Part shown: in pieces, positions 9,626 through 18,241 of the stretch | Position numbering within the stretch: the stretch's first letter is position 1 | Layout: each line of letters begins with the position of its first letter | Source: CAVSRC01 sp963732845 | GTDB lineage: Bacteria; Pseudomonadota; Alphaproteobacteria; Rhizobiales; Kaistiaceae | Assembly: GCA_963732845.1 (NCBI GenBank) | Contig: CAVTBE010000003.1 | Location: 1-64,000 of the forward strand | Direction: 5' to 3' | DNA length: 64,000 nt | Made by a program: the position numbers and the translations under genes | Notes under the pieces: model-generated | The model's database searches: none | The model's input: only the letters and a program-made list of their open reading frames with translations | What the model was told of the DNA's origin: nothing

Positions 9626-10801
9626 ATGAACGCACTGCGTTTTGCCGCGACAGCCGCGGCCTCCGTTTTCTGCCTGGGCATCGGGCAGGCCAATGCCGCC
9701 GACGACCCGACTGCATTGAGCGCCATGCATCCGGCGGTCGGCCAACGTGCCGCCCCCCACTGGTCGCCTGAAGCCATGTCGGCGGCGAAAATGCGCATAT
9801 TGCCCGAGGTCGACCCGGCCGCCGTGCGCGGCGCGGTCGGCCCGCAGCAGCGTGCCGAAATGCCCGAAAGGGTCACCAACGGCTCCATGGGCAGCATCGG
9901 CGGCAGCGGCGGCGGTTCCGGCGGTGGCGGCGGATCCGGCGACGGCGGTTCCGGCGGCGGTGGTGGTGGCACTGGCGGCGGCACTGGTGGCGGCACCGGC
10001 GTCATCGGCGGTGGCAATGTCGTCGGCGGCGGCGACGGTGGTAGCGGCGGTGGCGGCGGCGGTGGCGGTGGAGACATCGTCGGCGGTGGCGGCGGCGGCG
10101 GCGACGGTGGTAGCGGCGGCGGTGGTGGCGGCGGTGGAGACATCGTCGGTGGCGGCGGCGGTGGTGGCGGTAGCGGTGGCGGTATTGCCGACGGCCTGCC
10201 GATGTGGGGTGGAAAGCTCTACTTCTCCACGCCCGACGGCGATTTCGTCTGTGCGGCCCAGTTCGTCTCCAAGGACGTCGTCCTGACCGCGGCCCAGTGC
10301 CTGCAGGACGACCAGTCCGGCGACTATTACGAGAACCTGCAGTTCGTTCAGGAGGGTCCCAACGGCAAGGAGACCGTCTTCGATACCGACTGCGCGGCGA
10401 CCTTCAAGGGATGGACGCAACCCGGCGAAAAGAGATGGGCCTATGACATCGGCATGGTTCTCCTGCAGCGGGAATCGCCGGAGGGCTGGATGGGCATGCT
10501 GTGGAACTGGAAGTCCATCGGTCCGCTTGGCTACGTGGACGATTCCGGTCACGTCATGGCGGCCTCCGGGTCGATCTCCGCGAAAAACGGCATCGCCCAG
10601 ATGAAGCGCCGCGGTGGCGGCGATAACCCGCTTGGTGGTGCCGCCTGGATGACCGCCACCAAGGACGACGAACGCAAGCTGCAGCACGCCTTCAGCCTGG
10701 AGTCGTTCACCTACAAGGACGAGCCGGGAGTCACCTACGGCCCGTATTTCGACGACAAGGTCAAGTCGCTGTTCGACTACGCCCAGAACGGCTGTCAGTA
10801 G
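9626..10801 (+). CDS. Secreted pseudoprotease: trypsin-like fold, active site lost, Gly-rich linker
   Basis: 391 aa. A signal peptide (cleavage after ANA) is followed by GQRAAPHWSPEAMSAA, then a ~100-residue almost pure Gly/Ser/Asp linker (about residues 90-188), then a domain clearly paralogous to the preceding protease. Shared features include STPDGDFVCAAQFVSKDVVL, the tail GPYFDDKVKSLFDY and the terminal NGCQ. All four cysteines are kept. The catalytic His is Gln224 (LTAAQC), the catalytic Ser position is Gly337 (PLGGAAW), and only Asp274 (YDIGMVLL) remains. It therefore cannot work as a serine protease. A binding, decoy, inhibitor or partner role is inference. The start ATG follows AAAGGGG. 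It ends at a strong terminator. Confidence 0.82.
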   Translation: MNALRFAATAAASVFCLGIGQANAADDPTALSAMHPAVGQRAAPHWSPEAMSAAKMRILPEVDPAAVRGAVGPQQRAEMPERVTNGSMGSIGGSGGGSGGGGGSGDGGSGGGGGGTGGGTGGGTGVIGGGNVVGGGDGGSGGGGGGGGGDIVGGGGGGGDGGSGGGGGGGGDIVGGGGGGGGSGGGIADGLPMWGGKLYFSTPDGDFVCAAQFVSKDVVLTAAQCLQDDQSGDYYENLQFVQEGPNGKETVFDTDCAATFKGWTQPGEKRWAYDIGMVLLQRESPEGWMGMLWNWKSIGPLGYVDDSGHVMAASGSISAKNGIAQMKRRGGGDNPLGGAAWMTATKDDERKLQHAFSLESFTYKDEPGVTYGPYFDDKVKSLFDYAQNGCQ

Positions 10802-10828
10802 CCGCTCGACGGCAAGACGCTTTGCTGC

Positions 10829-10859
10829 AAGGCCACGGGCATCTGCCCGTGGCCTTTTT
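10829..10859 (+). terminator. Rho-independent terminator after the pseudoprotease gene
   Basis: A perfect 13-bp stem (AAGGCCACGGGCA / TGCCCGTGGCCTT) with a minimal TC loop is followed by further T residues. It isolates the pseudoprotease transcript from the repeat-protein gene downstream. Confidence 0.88.
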
Positions 10860-10993
10860 CTTGGCTGAGGCCATCAGAAAACCCGCGAAAACGCCGCGCC
10901 GCCACCTGATTGGCGCCATGTTTAGCCACTAAGACTTGGCTGTACCTGCTTGCTGCAGACCTGTACCTGACAATGACGCGAACAGAGGTCAAG

Positions 10994-11641
10994 ATGAACC
11001 CACCCCGCCTTGCCGTCGCAGCGACGGTTCTTGTCATGCTGTGCGGGACAGCCGGCGCAGAGACCATGGACAAGACGAAGAACGATCCGCTTGCCGCCCC
11101 CGTCTCCGCTCAGAGCCAGACCGGCGAGCGTGCCGCCCAGCCGTGGACGCCCGAGCGCCAGGCCAAGGCCGAGCCGAAGCCAACGCCCGACGTCGACCCG
11201 GCGGCGGTCGCCGATGCCTCCGCGCATTTCCGTTCCGGCAATGACGGCGGCCCCGAGGGCGGCACCGCGCCCGTCGTGCTGGCCGCCGAGGACGCGCCGA
11301 TCGGCGTGCAGTCGGCCCCCGCCGGCCAAAGGGCAGGGCGCTACTGGACGGGCGAGCGTCAGGCCCTGGCCCAGGCGAAGCCGACGCCCGTCGTCGACCC
11401 GGCGGCGGTCGCCGCCGCGTCCGGGCACGTCCGCTCCGGCAATGAAGGCGGCCCCGAGGGCGGCACTGCGCCCGTCGTGCTGGCCGCCGAGGACGCGCCG
11501 ATCGGCGCGCAATCGAATCCCGGCGGCGATGGCGGGGCGGATTACTGGACGCCTGAGCGCATGCGCAAGGCCATGCCCATGCCCATGCCGGAGCTTCCCG
11601 AAGGCAGCCCGATCAAGCCGGGCGGCGCCAAGAACCGCTGA
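10994..11641 (+). CDS. Secreted repeat protein with three WTPE-type motifs
   Basis: 215 aa, no known domain. A signal peptide (cleavage around TAGA-E) is followed by two near-identical 67-residue units (201-bp DNA period) and a partial third. Each begins with the motif: GERAAQPWTPERQAKA, GQRAGRYWTGERQALA, and a degenerate ADYWTPERMRKA. The full units continue with PTPxVDPAAVA, a Gly/Pro-rich stretch and VVLAAEDAPIG. No cysteines outside the signal and strongly Ala/Pro/Gly-biased, so probably extended rather than globular. The start ATG at 10994 follows AGAGGTCAAG; an in-frame ATG lies at 10973. It closes the four-gene cluster and looks like a scaffold or multivalent version of the motif shared with the protease pair (inference). 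Confidence 0.65.
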   Translation: MNPPRLAVAATVLVMLCGTAGAETMDKTKNDPLAAPVSAQSQTGERAAQPWTPERQAKAEPKPTPDVDPAAVADASAHFRSGNDGGPEGGTAPVVLAAEDAPIGVQSAPAGQRAGRYWTGERQALAQAKPTPVVDPAAVAAASGHVRSGNEGGPEGGTAPVVLAAEDAPIGAQSNPGGDGGADYWTPERMRKAMPMPMPELPEGSPIKPGGAKNR

Positions 11642-11720
11642 GCCGCGGTGCGCACGTGCCGTGAGCCGATAAGCGGCGGAGAGCACCTCCGCCAAGGTGC
11701 CCAGCGGCGCCCACGCGGTC

Positions 11721-11946
11721 AGCGCGCCCAGCGGAGGCGACGCGCGTGAGCGCATCTGCCGTGAGCGACAGGATGGCGAAGCCCAGGGCGCGACTGCGCC
11801 CCGGCCGGTCAGGCCGCCCCAGCGGAGGCGATGCGCAAAGCGCATCTGCCGTGAGCGACGGATGGCGAAGCCCAGGGCGCGACTGCGCCCCGGCCGGTCA
11901 GGCCGCCCCCGCGGAGGCGATGCGTAAAGCGCATCTGCCGTGAGCG
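11721..11946 (+). repeat. Tandem direct repeats of about 90 bp between the repeat-protein gene and prfB
   Basis: Two nearly identical units (11751-11840, 90 bp; 11841-11929, 89 bp) start with CGCATCTGCCGTGAGCGA and end in GCGATGCG[C/T]AAAG. They are flanked by a partial unit upstream (11721-11750) and the first 17 bases of another downstream (11930-11946). They lie inside a 387-bp gap (11642-12028) with no gene. Each unit contains GGCGCGACTGCGCC, an inverted repeat. Short open frames across the array differ in phase between copies and look incidental. Confidence 0.85.
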
Positions 11947-12028
11947 GCGAGAATACCCCTCCCGGGTTTACAGCCGCCCCCCCGGCCACTAACTAGGCGG
12001 CAACGGAAATCCAGCCGCCGGTGAGAGA

Positions 12029-13148
<1,120 letters not shown>

Positions 13149-13155
13149 GCTGGCG

Positions 13156-14178
13156 TCACTTCGCGTTCAGCTTGCGACAGACGACTGCAATTCTGTTGAG
13201 GCAGCCGGTACACTGACCCGTCGTGTTTCCGGTCACCCGCACACCAACGGCGTATTCTCCGCTCGGGCAGGTGCTCTCAATCGGTGCAGCGCCGGGTGCC
13301 GCGATATTCCGACCCGTCTCCGGATTGCTGGCGTTCCACAGCAGCAATCCATCCCTCGTCGCAGTCTGGCGGGCATCGAGGTCTCGGGCACTGGACCGGA
13401 CGCGGGCCAGTTCCTGCGAAAGCTGGCTGAGCGTTTGATTCAGAGCGACATATTGGTCGCTCGGCACATCAAAGGGCCCGATCGCGCCGGCCACCGAGTT
13501 GATATTTACCCCCACAGACGCGTCAGCAGTTCTCGTACAGTCAATAAGGAAATCACCCTCCTGACCCGGCTGTACCTCAATTCCGTTGGATATGTCCTTG
13601 TTGTCGATCGTGCAGGTATATCCGCGATCTCGCGTATATCCAGTGATCTGCAATTTCGGCCCAACCGGGAAAAAGCGGTACCAAGCCTTTATGGTGAACT
13701 GCTTTGAGCCTGGGGTGAGGGAGAGCCTAGAATATACTCCGGTCCCTTTCGTGGCCAGAACGCATGCCGTCCAGGCATTTGTCAGCGCGTCCGCACTCTG
13801 ATCGTGCGTCTCGGTCATGAACCACGATCGAAGGTTGGCGTCCTTCAACACACAGAGCTTGTCATAGATCGTCTCAAGTGCGGTCTTCTCATCGCTGCTG
13901 CCAAGATTCAGGAACCCCGAAATCAGGCCGTAATTTCCGCCCGAGCCGAGGTTCTTGGTCGCTTGCTCAAACTCGCTCGAGGTCCGCCAATGCGTTTGGC
14001 AGGCTGCATCCAGTTCTTTTGCCTGATAATTCGCAACTGTCCGAGTGCCGTAGATGTTGAGTAAGTTCGCATTCAGTACCGGACCGCAAATATCTTCGGC
14101 CGCAGCGAACGACGTCAAACATAGTAACGCGCAGCCCGAGGTGAAAATCGAAGCAAAGGAATGTTTCCGACGATGCAT
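13156..14178 (-). CDS. Secreted Cys-containing protein of unknown function, probably acquired
   Basis: 340 aa, no family recognised. The start at 14178 is preceded by GGAGGG at good spacing. A signal peptide (MHRRKHSFASIF, hydrophobic core, cleavage after FAAA) is followed by a mature part with about ten cysteines, including a C-terminal block TCPSGEYAVG ... CTGCLNRIAVVC, which looks like a small disulfide-stabilised beta domain. The base composition is clearly unlike its neighbours: 29 of 60 bases are G or C at 13501-13560, against well over 60% nearby. It points against prfB and lies exactly between the two versions of the prfB 3' end, which suggests lateral acquisition. No integrase or transposase accompanies it. 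Confidence 0.75.
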   Translation of the reverse strand: MHRRKHSFASIFTSGCALLCLTSFAAAEDICGPVLNANLLNIYGTRTVANYQAKELDAACQTHWRTSSEFEQATKNLGSGGNYGLISGFLNLGSSDEKTALETIYDKLCVLKDANLRSWFMTETHDQSADALTNAWTACVLATKGTGVYSRLSLTPGSKQFTIKAWYRFFPVGPKLQITGYTRDRGYTCTIDNKDISNGIEVQPGQEGDFLIDCTRTADASVGVNINSVAGAIGPFDVPSDQYVALNQTLSQLSQELARVRSSARDLDARQTATRDGLLLWNASNPETGRNIAAPGAAPIESTCPSGEYAVGVRVTGNTTGQCTGCLNRIAVVCRKLNAK

Positions 14179-14270
14179 TGCTTTCCCTCCCCAAAAAGCC
14201 GCGCCCGAGGAGTCTAAGGATGCACGTTTTACGGGAACAGGCAATCCCATAGCTGAAACGCCGCGGGCGA

Positions 14271-14357
14271 GATATTCTGAACGGCGACCTCTTGCCCTTC
14301 ATGGAGGCCGCGCTCGCCCACCGTGTCGGCGCGGACAACAAGGCGGAGGCGAACTAG
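14271..14357 (+). pseudogene. Displaced duplicate of the prfB 3' end
   Basis: This segment reads DILNGDLLPFMEAALAHR then VGADNKAEAN and a stop. It matches the prfB C-terminus (DVLNGALLPFMEAALAHR, VGADNKDAD, stop at 13148) with scattered substitutions and one extra codon. It has no start and is not expressed as a protein on its own. The two copies flank the low-GC gene at 13156-14178 as direct repeats. I infer that one copy is the native gene end and the other came with the inserted DNA. Confidence 0.85.
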
Positions 14358-14405
14358 CAGCGCCTCGCCGCAAAAGCCGGCTGGAAGCAAGGTGGAGAAG
14401 GGGCC

Positions 14406-15200
14406 GTGGCGCAGATCACCGAGGGGACGGCGGGGCAGTATCGCGACAGCCGGAAGATCGCTGCCCGGGCGCGGCTGCACGCCTACACCATCGCCGAGAT
14501 CGGTTGGTTCCCCTGGGTGGCCGAGCGGCTGCCCATCCGTTCCGGTGACCGCGTGCTCGACATCGGCTGCGGGCCCGGCTGGTTCTGGGCGTCCGTGGCG
14601 GACCGCCTTCCCGAAAGCTTTGCGCTGACCCTTTCCGATCAATCCGCCGGCATGGTCGGCGAGGCGATGGCGCGTTGCGGCAAGCTGCGCGCGTGGTCAG
14701 TGGACGGGCGCGAGGCCGACGCCGCGCGGCTCCCCTTCGATGACGCCAGCTTCGACGGCGTCGTTGCCATGCACATGATGTATCACCTCGCCGACCAGGC
14801 GGCTGCCATCGCAGGGATGTACCGCGTGCTGAAACCCGGCGGCTGGCTCGCCGTGACCACCAACGGTGCCGGCAACATGCAGGCCATGTACGCGCTGACG
14901 ACGGTCTTCGGCAGCCCGCCGCAGGACCCGGCCGGCATCGCCTTCGGCTACGACACCGCCGAGCGGCTGATGCGGACGGCATTCGGCAACGTCACCTTCG
15001 CCGAGCATCCGGCACGTATGAAGATCACCGATCCGCAGGACGTGTTCCTCGCGCTGACCTCCTATCCGCCCGGCGACGGCGCCGGCGAGGCGGAGCTTGC
15101 CGCCTTCAGGGCGGCCATCGACTGCGCCTTCGTGGCCGGTAATGGCGCGCTGGACGCGGCCAAGGAAAGCGCGCTGTTTCTCAGCCGGAAAGAGGGCTGA
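14406..15200 (+). CDS. Class I SAM-dependent methyltransferase
   Basis: 264 aa from a GTG start. A Rossmann-like methyltransferase of the Methyltransf_11 type. Motif I is VLDIGCGPGWF (SAM binding, about residue 50), the acidic loop follows, and RLPFDDASFDGVVAMHMMYH and YRVLKPGGWLAVTT give motifs II-IV. The substrate cannot be told from sequence. The gene begins 48 bases after the prfB-end remnant. It was probably the native downstream neighbour of prfB before insertion of the low-GC gene. Confidence 0.85.
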   Translation: MAQITEGTAGQYRDSRKIAARARLHAYTIAEIGWFPWVAERLPIRSGDRVLDIGCGPGWFWASVADRLPESFALTLSDQSAGMVGEAMARCGKLRAWSVDGREADAARLPFDDASFDGVVAMHMMYHLADQAAAIAGMYRVLKPGGWLAVTTNGAGNMQAMYALTTVFGSPPQDPAGIAFGYDTAERLMRTAFGNVTFAEHPARMKITDPQDVFLALTSYPPGDGAGEAELAAFRAAIDCAFVAGNGALDAAKESALFLSRKEG

Positions 15201-15229
15201 CCGGCGACCGTGGCGCGCATACGGCCTCG

Positions 15230-15296
15230 GAACTCCGCCACAGCCTCGTCGAAGCGCCTGCGGCCGCTCGATGCGCTCGGCATTCTTCAGCGTCCG
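15230..15296 (-). pseudogene. Remnant of an HxlR-family regulator 3' end
   Basis: On the minus strand, TLKNAERIER followed, after a frame shift, by RRRFDEAVAEF closely matches the C-terminal end of the intact HxlR gene at 16194-16583 (ALKNAERIERARKRYDETAT). No start, helix-turn-helix or in-phase frame survives. It is either a relic of a second regulator or the product of a local duplication. Confidence 0.5.
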
Positions 15297-15319
15297 ATCC
15301 GTGCCAAGACCGCACCGCT

Positions 15320-16123
15320 TCAGCGTGGCCGCGCCAGCAGGCAGCGGAACCAGGCGCTGGCGTGATAGCTGCCGTCGGCCTGACGAAACGGAGCAAGTGC
15401 CACGGCGTAGACTTCGGCAACGGCCTCCGCACTGGTGTGTTCCATTGCCCTGACGGCATTGCCGGTTGAGCATAGGCCACGCACGGCCGCCGTTTCGTCG
15501 GCGTATATCCACGGACTGTCGACATCGAACACCTCGATCGGCTCAAGCCCGGCGTCGACCGCGAAGCTGCGCAGGGCGTTTTCGTCGGAGAGCGCGAACG
15601 GCCCCGGCGTTCCCGGTGGCCGGGGCGGCAACAGCGGCGCCAGCGCACCGATCAGGGTGGCCACGCCCATGCCGTCGGGATTGCCAAAGGCGGCGACGAC
15701 GACACGGCCGTCGCGCCTGGTGACGCGACCGGCCTCACTGAGCGCCGCGACCGGGTTGCCGGCATATTGAAACGCGTTGATTCCGGTGACGACGTCGAAG
15801 GTGCCGTCTGCGAACGGCAAGTCCTCCAGATCGCCCCGGCGGAAGTCGCCGTTCGCCACGCGCTCTCGGGCGATCGACAGCATGCCCTCCGCGGCGTCTA
15901 TCCCGGACACCTCCGCCCCGCGGGCGACGGCCATACCCGCCGCCATGCCGGTGCCGCAGCCGACGTCCAGATACCGGGTTCCCGGTCCGACCCCAGTGCG
16001 ATCGAGCGCGGCTTGGAAAACCGGGCGGCAGGTTCCTTCCATAAAATCGGCCCAGTCCCTGGCCTGTGCGCCCCACAGGCGCCCATGCGCTTCCAAAGTC
16101 CTCGGCTGCGATGCACGGCTCAT
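15320..16123 (-). CDS. Class I SAM-dependent methyltransferase
   Basis: 267 aa. Motif I is YLDVGCGTGMAAG (about residues 50-62), followed by the acidic motif EVSGIDAAEGML, DLPFADGTFDVVTG and a post-motif segment RRDGRVVVAAFGNP. It resembles UbiE/Methyltransf_11 small-molecule methyltransferases; the substrate is unknown. The start at 16123 is preceded by GGAGGATCAAG. It points the same way as the upstream HxlR gene, with 70 bases between them, so the two may be co-transcribed. Confidence 0.85.
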   Translation of the reverse strand: MSRASQPRTLEAHGRLWGAQARDWADFMEGTCRPVFQAALDRTGVGPGTRYLDVGCGTGMAAGMAVARGAEVSGIDAAEGMLSIARERVANGDFRRGDLEDLPFADGTFDVVTGINAFQYAGNPVAALSEAGRVTRRDGRVVVAAFGNPDGMGVATLIGALAPLLPPRPPGTPGPFALSDENALRSFAVDAGLEPIEVFDVDSPWIYADETAAVRGLCSTGNAVRAMEHTSAEAVAEVYAVALAPFRQADGSYHASAWFRCLLARPR

Positions 16124-16193
16124 CTTGATCCTCCCCGTTCATCTACTGAACCGCCGCGGCAGCACGCTGGTCGGAGCCAGGGCCGCTGCCGCC

Positions 16194-16583
16194 TCAGGCG
16201 GCCGCCGAATCCCGCTGCGTCGCCGTCTCGTCGTAGCGCTTGCGGGCGCGCTCGATGCGCTCGGCGTTCTTCAGCGCCCAGTCAGCCAGTTCCTTGACCG
16301 GCTCGAGCAGATCGTGGCCGAGCGGCGTCAGCTCGTAGTCGACGCGCGGCGGCACCGTCGGGAATACGGTGCGGCTGACGAAGCCGTCGCGCTCGAGCCC
16401 GCGCAGCGTCGCCGTCAGCATCTTCTGCGAGATGCTGCCGAGACTGCGCTTGATCTGGCTGAAGCGCAGCGGGCCTTCGCCGAGCTGGCGGATGACCAGC
16501 AGGCTCCATTTGTCGCCGATGCGCGAAAGGATGTCGCTGATCCGCCGGCAGGGCTCGGTCTGGTGAAGGGTACTCTGTTTCAA
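16194..16583 (-). CDS. HxlR-family winged-helix transcriptional regulator
   Basis: 129 aa. MarR/HxlR-type DNA-binding protein; many members sense electrophiles or oxidants through an N-terminal cysteine. The single Cys (EPCRRI, about residue 12) precedes the HxlR signature ILSRIGDKWSLLVIRQL and a winged helix (SQKMLTATLRGLERDGFVSR). It starts at TTG (16581-16583) because a strong AAGGAGG lies eight bases upstream and no ATG fits. It is divergent from an NADPH-dependent FMN reductase across 88 bp, the usual arrangement for an HxlR regulator and its target (inference). Confidence 0.9.
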   Translation of the reverse strand: MKQSTLHQTEPCRRISDILSRIGDKWSLLVIRQLGEGPLRFSQIKRSLGSISQKMLTATLRGLERDGFVSRTVFPTVPPRVDYELTPLGHDLLEPVKELADWALKNAERIERARKRYDETATQRDSAAA

Positions 16584-16671
16584 AAAAGTGCCTCCTTGTC
16601 TTTGGGCACCACGCGGTCACTTATCTAGCGTCAGTCACCATTCTATACCAGTAGCCAGGGGACTCAATCGC
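16584..16671. promoter_or_regulatory. Divergent promoter region of hxlR and the FMN reductase gene
   Basis: This 88-bp stretch is the only space for both promoters, and for an HxlR operator if the regulator controls its neighbour. The centre (TTATCTAGCGTCAGTCACC) is AT-richer than its surroundings. No clear palindromic operator could be assigned by eye. Confidence 0.4.
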
Positions 16672-17250
16672 ATGCTCAGGATCGCAATCATCGTCGGCAG
16701 CACCCGGCCCAACCGCACCTCCCCGCAGGTGGCCAAATGGGTGCTTGATTTGGCCAAGAAGCGCGGCGACGCAACCTACGAGATCGTCGACATCGCCGAT
16801 TTCGGCCTGCCCGTGTTCGACGAGCCGATGCCGCCGTCGATGGGCCAATACACCCACGACCACACCAAGCGCTGGGCCAAAAAGGTTGCCTCCTTTGACG
16901 GTTTCGTCTTCGTCACGCCGGAATACAACCACAGCATCTCCGGTGCGCTGAAGAACGCCATCGATTTCGTCTATGGCGAGTGGAACAACAAGGCAGCAGG
17001 CTTCGTCAGCTACGGCTCGACCGGCGGCGCGCGTGCCGTGGAGCACCTGCGCGGCATCATGGCGGAAGTGCAGGTCGCCGACGTACGCGCCCACGTGTCC
17101 ATGTCGATGTACACGGATTTCGAGAACTGGAGCGTCCTGAAGCCGGATCCCAGACACGAGCAGCAGCTGGGCGTCATGCTCGATCAACTCGTCGCCTGGA
17201 GCCGGGCGATGCAGGGCGTGCGCGCCGAGAAGGAAGCCGCCGCCGCCTGA
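16672..17250 (+). CDS. NADPH-dependent FMN reductase family protein
   Basis: 192 aa, flavodoxin-like fold. It has the family's N-terminal phosphate loop (IIVGSTRPNRTS) and the second flavin-binding motif FVTPEYNHSISGALKNAID. Such enzymes reduce quinones, azo compounds or FMN with NAD(P)H. The ATG at 16672 is chosen because the first beta strand starts there. The divergent HxlR regulator suggests induction by a reactive electrophile or quinone (inference). A good terminator follows. Confidence 0.92.
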   Translation: MLRIAIIVGSTRPNRTSPQVAKWVLDLAKKRGDATYEIVDIADFGLPVFDEPMPPSMGQYTHDHTKRWAKKVASFDGFVFVTPEYNHSISGALKNAIDFVYGEWNNKAAGFVSYGSTGGARAVEHLRGIMAEVQVADVRAHVSMSMYTDFENWSVLKPDPRHEQQLGVMLDQLVAWSRAMQGVRAEKEAAAA

Positions 17251-17313
17251 GCATGCGGATGCTGCGTCAAAGCGCAGCGGCTTGACCCAGGTCAACAGAC
17301 CGTGAACGGGAGA

Positions 17314-17340
17314 GGCGATCACCACCGTGATCGCCTTTCT
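17314..17340 (+). terminator. Rho-independent terminator after the FMN reductase gene
   Basis: A perfect 9-bp stem (GGCGATCAC / GTGATCGCC) with loop CACC is followed by TTTCTT. It lies between the reductase and the small membrane-protein gene. Confidence 0.85.
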
Positions 17341-17357
17341 TGTCTTCGGAGGCATCC

Positions 17358-17921
17358 ATGTCCTTCCCCGCAAACAGCCGTGTGCTGCTCGCGGTGGCGC
17401 TGATCGGTCTGGGACTGATCCTCCTGATCCTGCGCTATTTCGGATGGGTCGTCGGTGCGCTGTGGCCGCTGTTCGTGATCGCGCCCGGCGTCGTGCTGAT
17501 CGCACTCGCCGTGGCCTTTGACTGGCAGTCCAGGTATCTCGCCGCCGCCGGCGCGGTGGTGACCGGCATCGGCCTCATGCTCGCCATCCAGAACGCGACC
17601 GGATACTACCAGTCGTGGGCCTATGCCTGGGCCCTGTTGCCCGCCTGCGCCGGTGTCGCCATATGGGCACTCGGCGTGCGCGCGGACGACCCATCGGCCA
17701 GGGCCAGCGGACTCGGGCTGATGCAGTGGGGCGGTGTCGTGTTCATCGTGCTCGGCGCGATGTTCGAACTGTTCATCTTCAATCGCGGCTGGTTCGACGC
17801 CGGCCTGGTGGTGGCGCTGCTGTTGATCGTGGCAGGCCTCTCCCTCCTGCTGCAGCGCTGGGGAGGGCCGGGAGCGGGTGCCGACATGGGGACACCGCCG
17901 GCAAGCAAGGTCTCGCACTGA
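17358..17921 (+). CDS. Multi-pass integral membrane protein, function unknown
   Basis: 187 aa, with about five or six hydrophobic segments of roughly 20 residues separated by short loops. The first (LLAVALIGLGLILLILRYFG) starts near residue 8. It resembles small predicted membrane proteins sometimes labelled DUF5668/LiaI-like, but I am not certain of the family. The start at 17358 follows CGGAGG with good spacing. No partner is evident: a terminator lies upstream and a repeat element downstream. Confidence 0.7.
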   Translation: MSFPANSRVLLAVALIGLGLILLILRYFGWVVGALWPLFVIAPGVVLIALAVAFDWQSRYLAAAGAVVTGIGLMLAIQNATGYYQSWAYAWALLPACAGVAIWALGVRADDPSARASGLGLMQWGGVVFIVLGAMFELFIFNRGWFDAGLVVALLLIVAGLSLLLQRWGGPGAGADMGTPPASKVSH

Positions 17922-17966
17922 GGCGGCGGAGCGGTATGCGCCCCAGGCGGCTCATTGCACCGTCGG

Positions 17967-18241
17967 CTAGAGCGTTTCACGGTCAGATGGAACCATTCCG
18001 ACGGAGCGATTTTGCGGCAGGATCAAGCCGGCGGGCGAAGGTCGTATCGGGGATACGGCCGAGACCGACGGCGACGATCATGGCGCAAAAGCGCCCGTCC
18101 CTTTGGGTTTCCGACCGGCGGGCGCTCAGCGCCGATCCCGGCTTGCCCGATGCCCCACATCGCCCTTCGCCGGTCTCGACGCTGGATCGCTGCGCCGGTC
18201 GAGAAACGGAATTGATCCCATCTGACCGTGAAAGGCTCTAG
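17967..18241. repeat. 275-bp dispersed repeat element, copy 1, with long terminal inverted repeats
   Basis: The element runs from CTAGAGC to GCTCTAG. Its ends form an inverted repeat of about 25 bases (CTAGAGC[G/C]TTTCACGG, then TCAGATGG on each arm). The interior is nearly identical to copy 2 at 49171-49445, and the length is the same (275 bp). Rhizobial genomes carry many such intergenic palindromic elements (RIME-like). An insertion sequence has landed in the right-hand CTAG. Before that, the same CTAG supplied the stop codon of the M23 peptidase gene. It has no transposase gene of its own, so it is MITE-like. Confidence 0.85.

Noticed and set aside
9895..10188. Gly-codon-rich DNA as a satellite or CRISPR
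   Set aside because: Irregular GGC/GGT runs encode a protein linker within a good reading frame; no fixed period or spacers.
11697..11943. Small Arg-rich proteins across the ~90-bp tandem repeats
   Set aside because: The units differ in length by one base, so the frame is not kept between units. Coding is unlikely.
17967..18241. A real gene inside the 275-bp repeat (open frame in both copies)
   Set aside because: The copies differ at both ends of the frame and there is no family match or convincing ribosome-binding site. The palindromic ends explain the element better.
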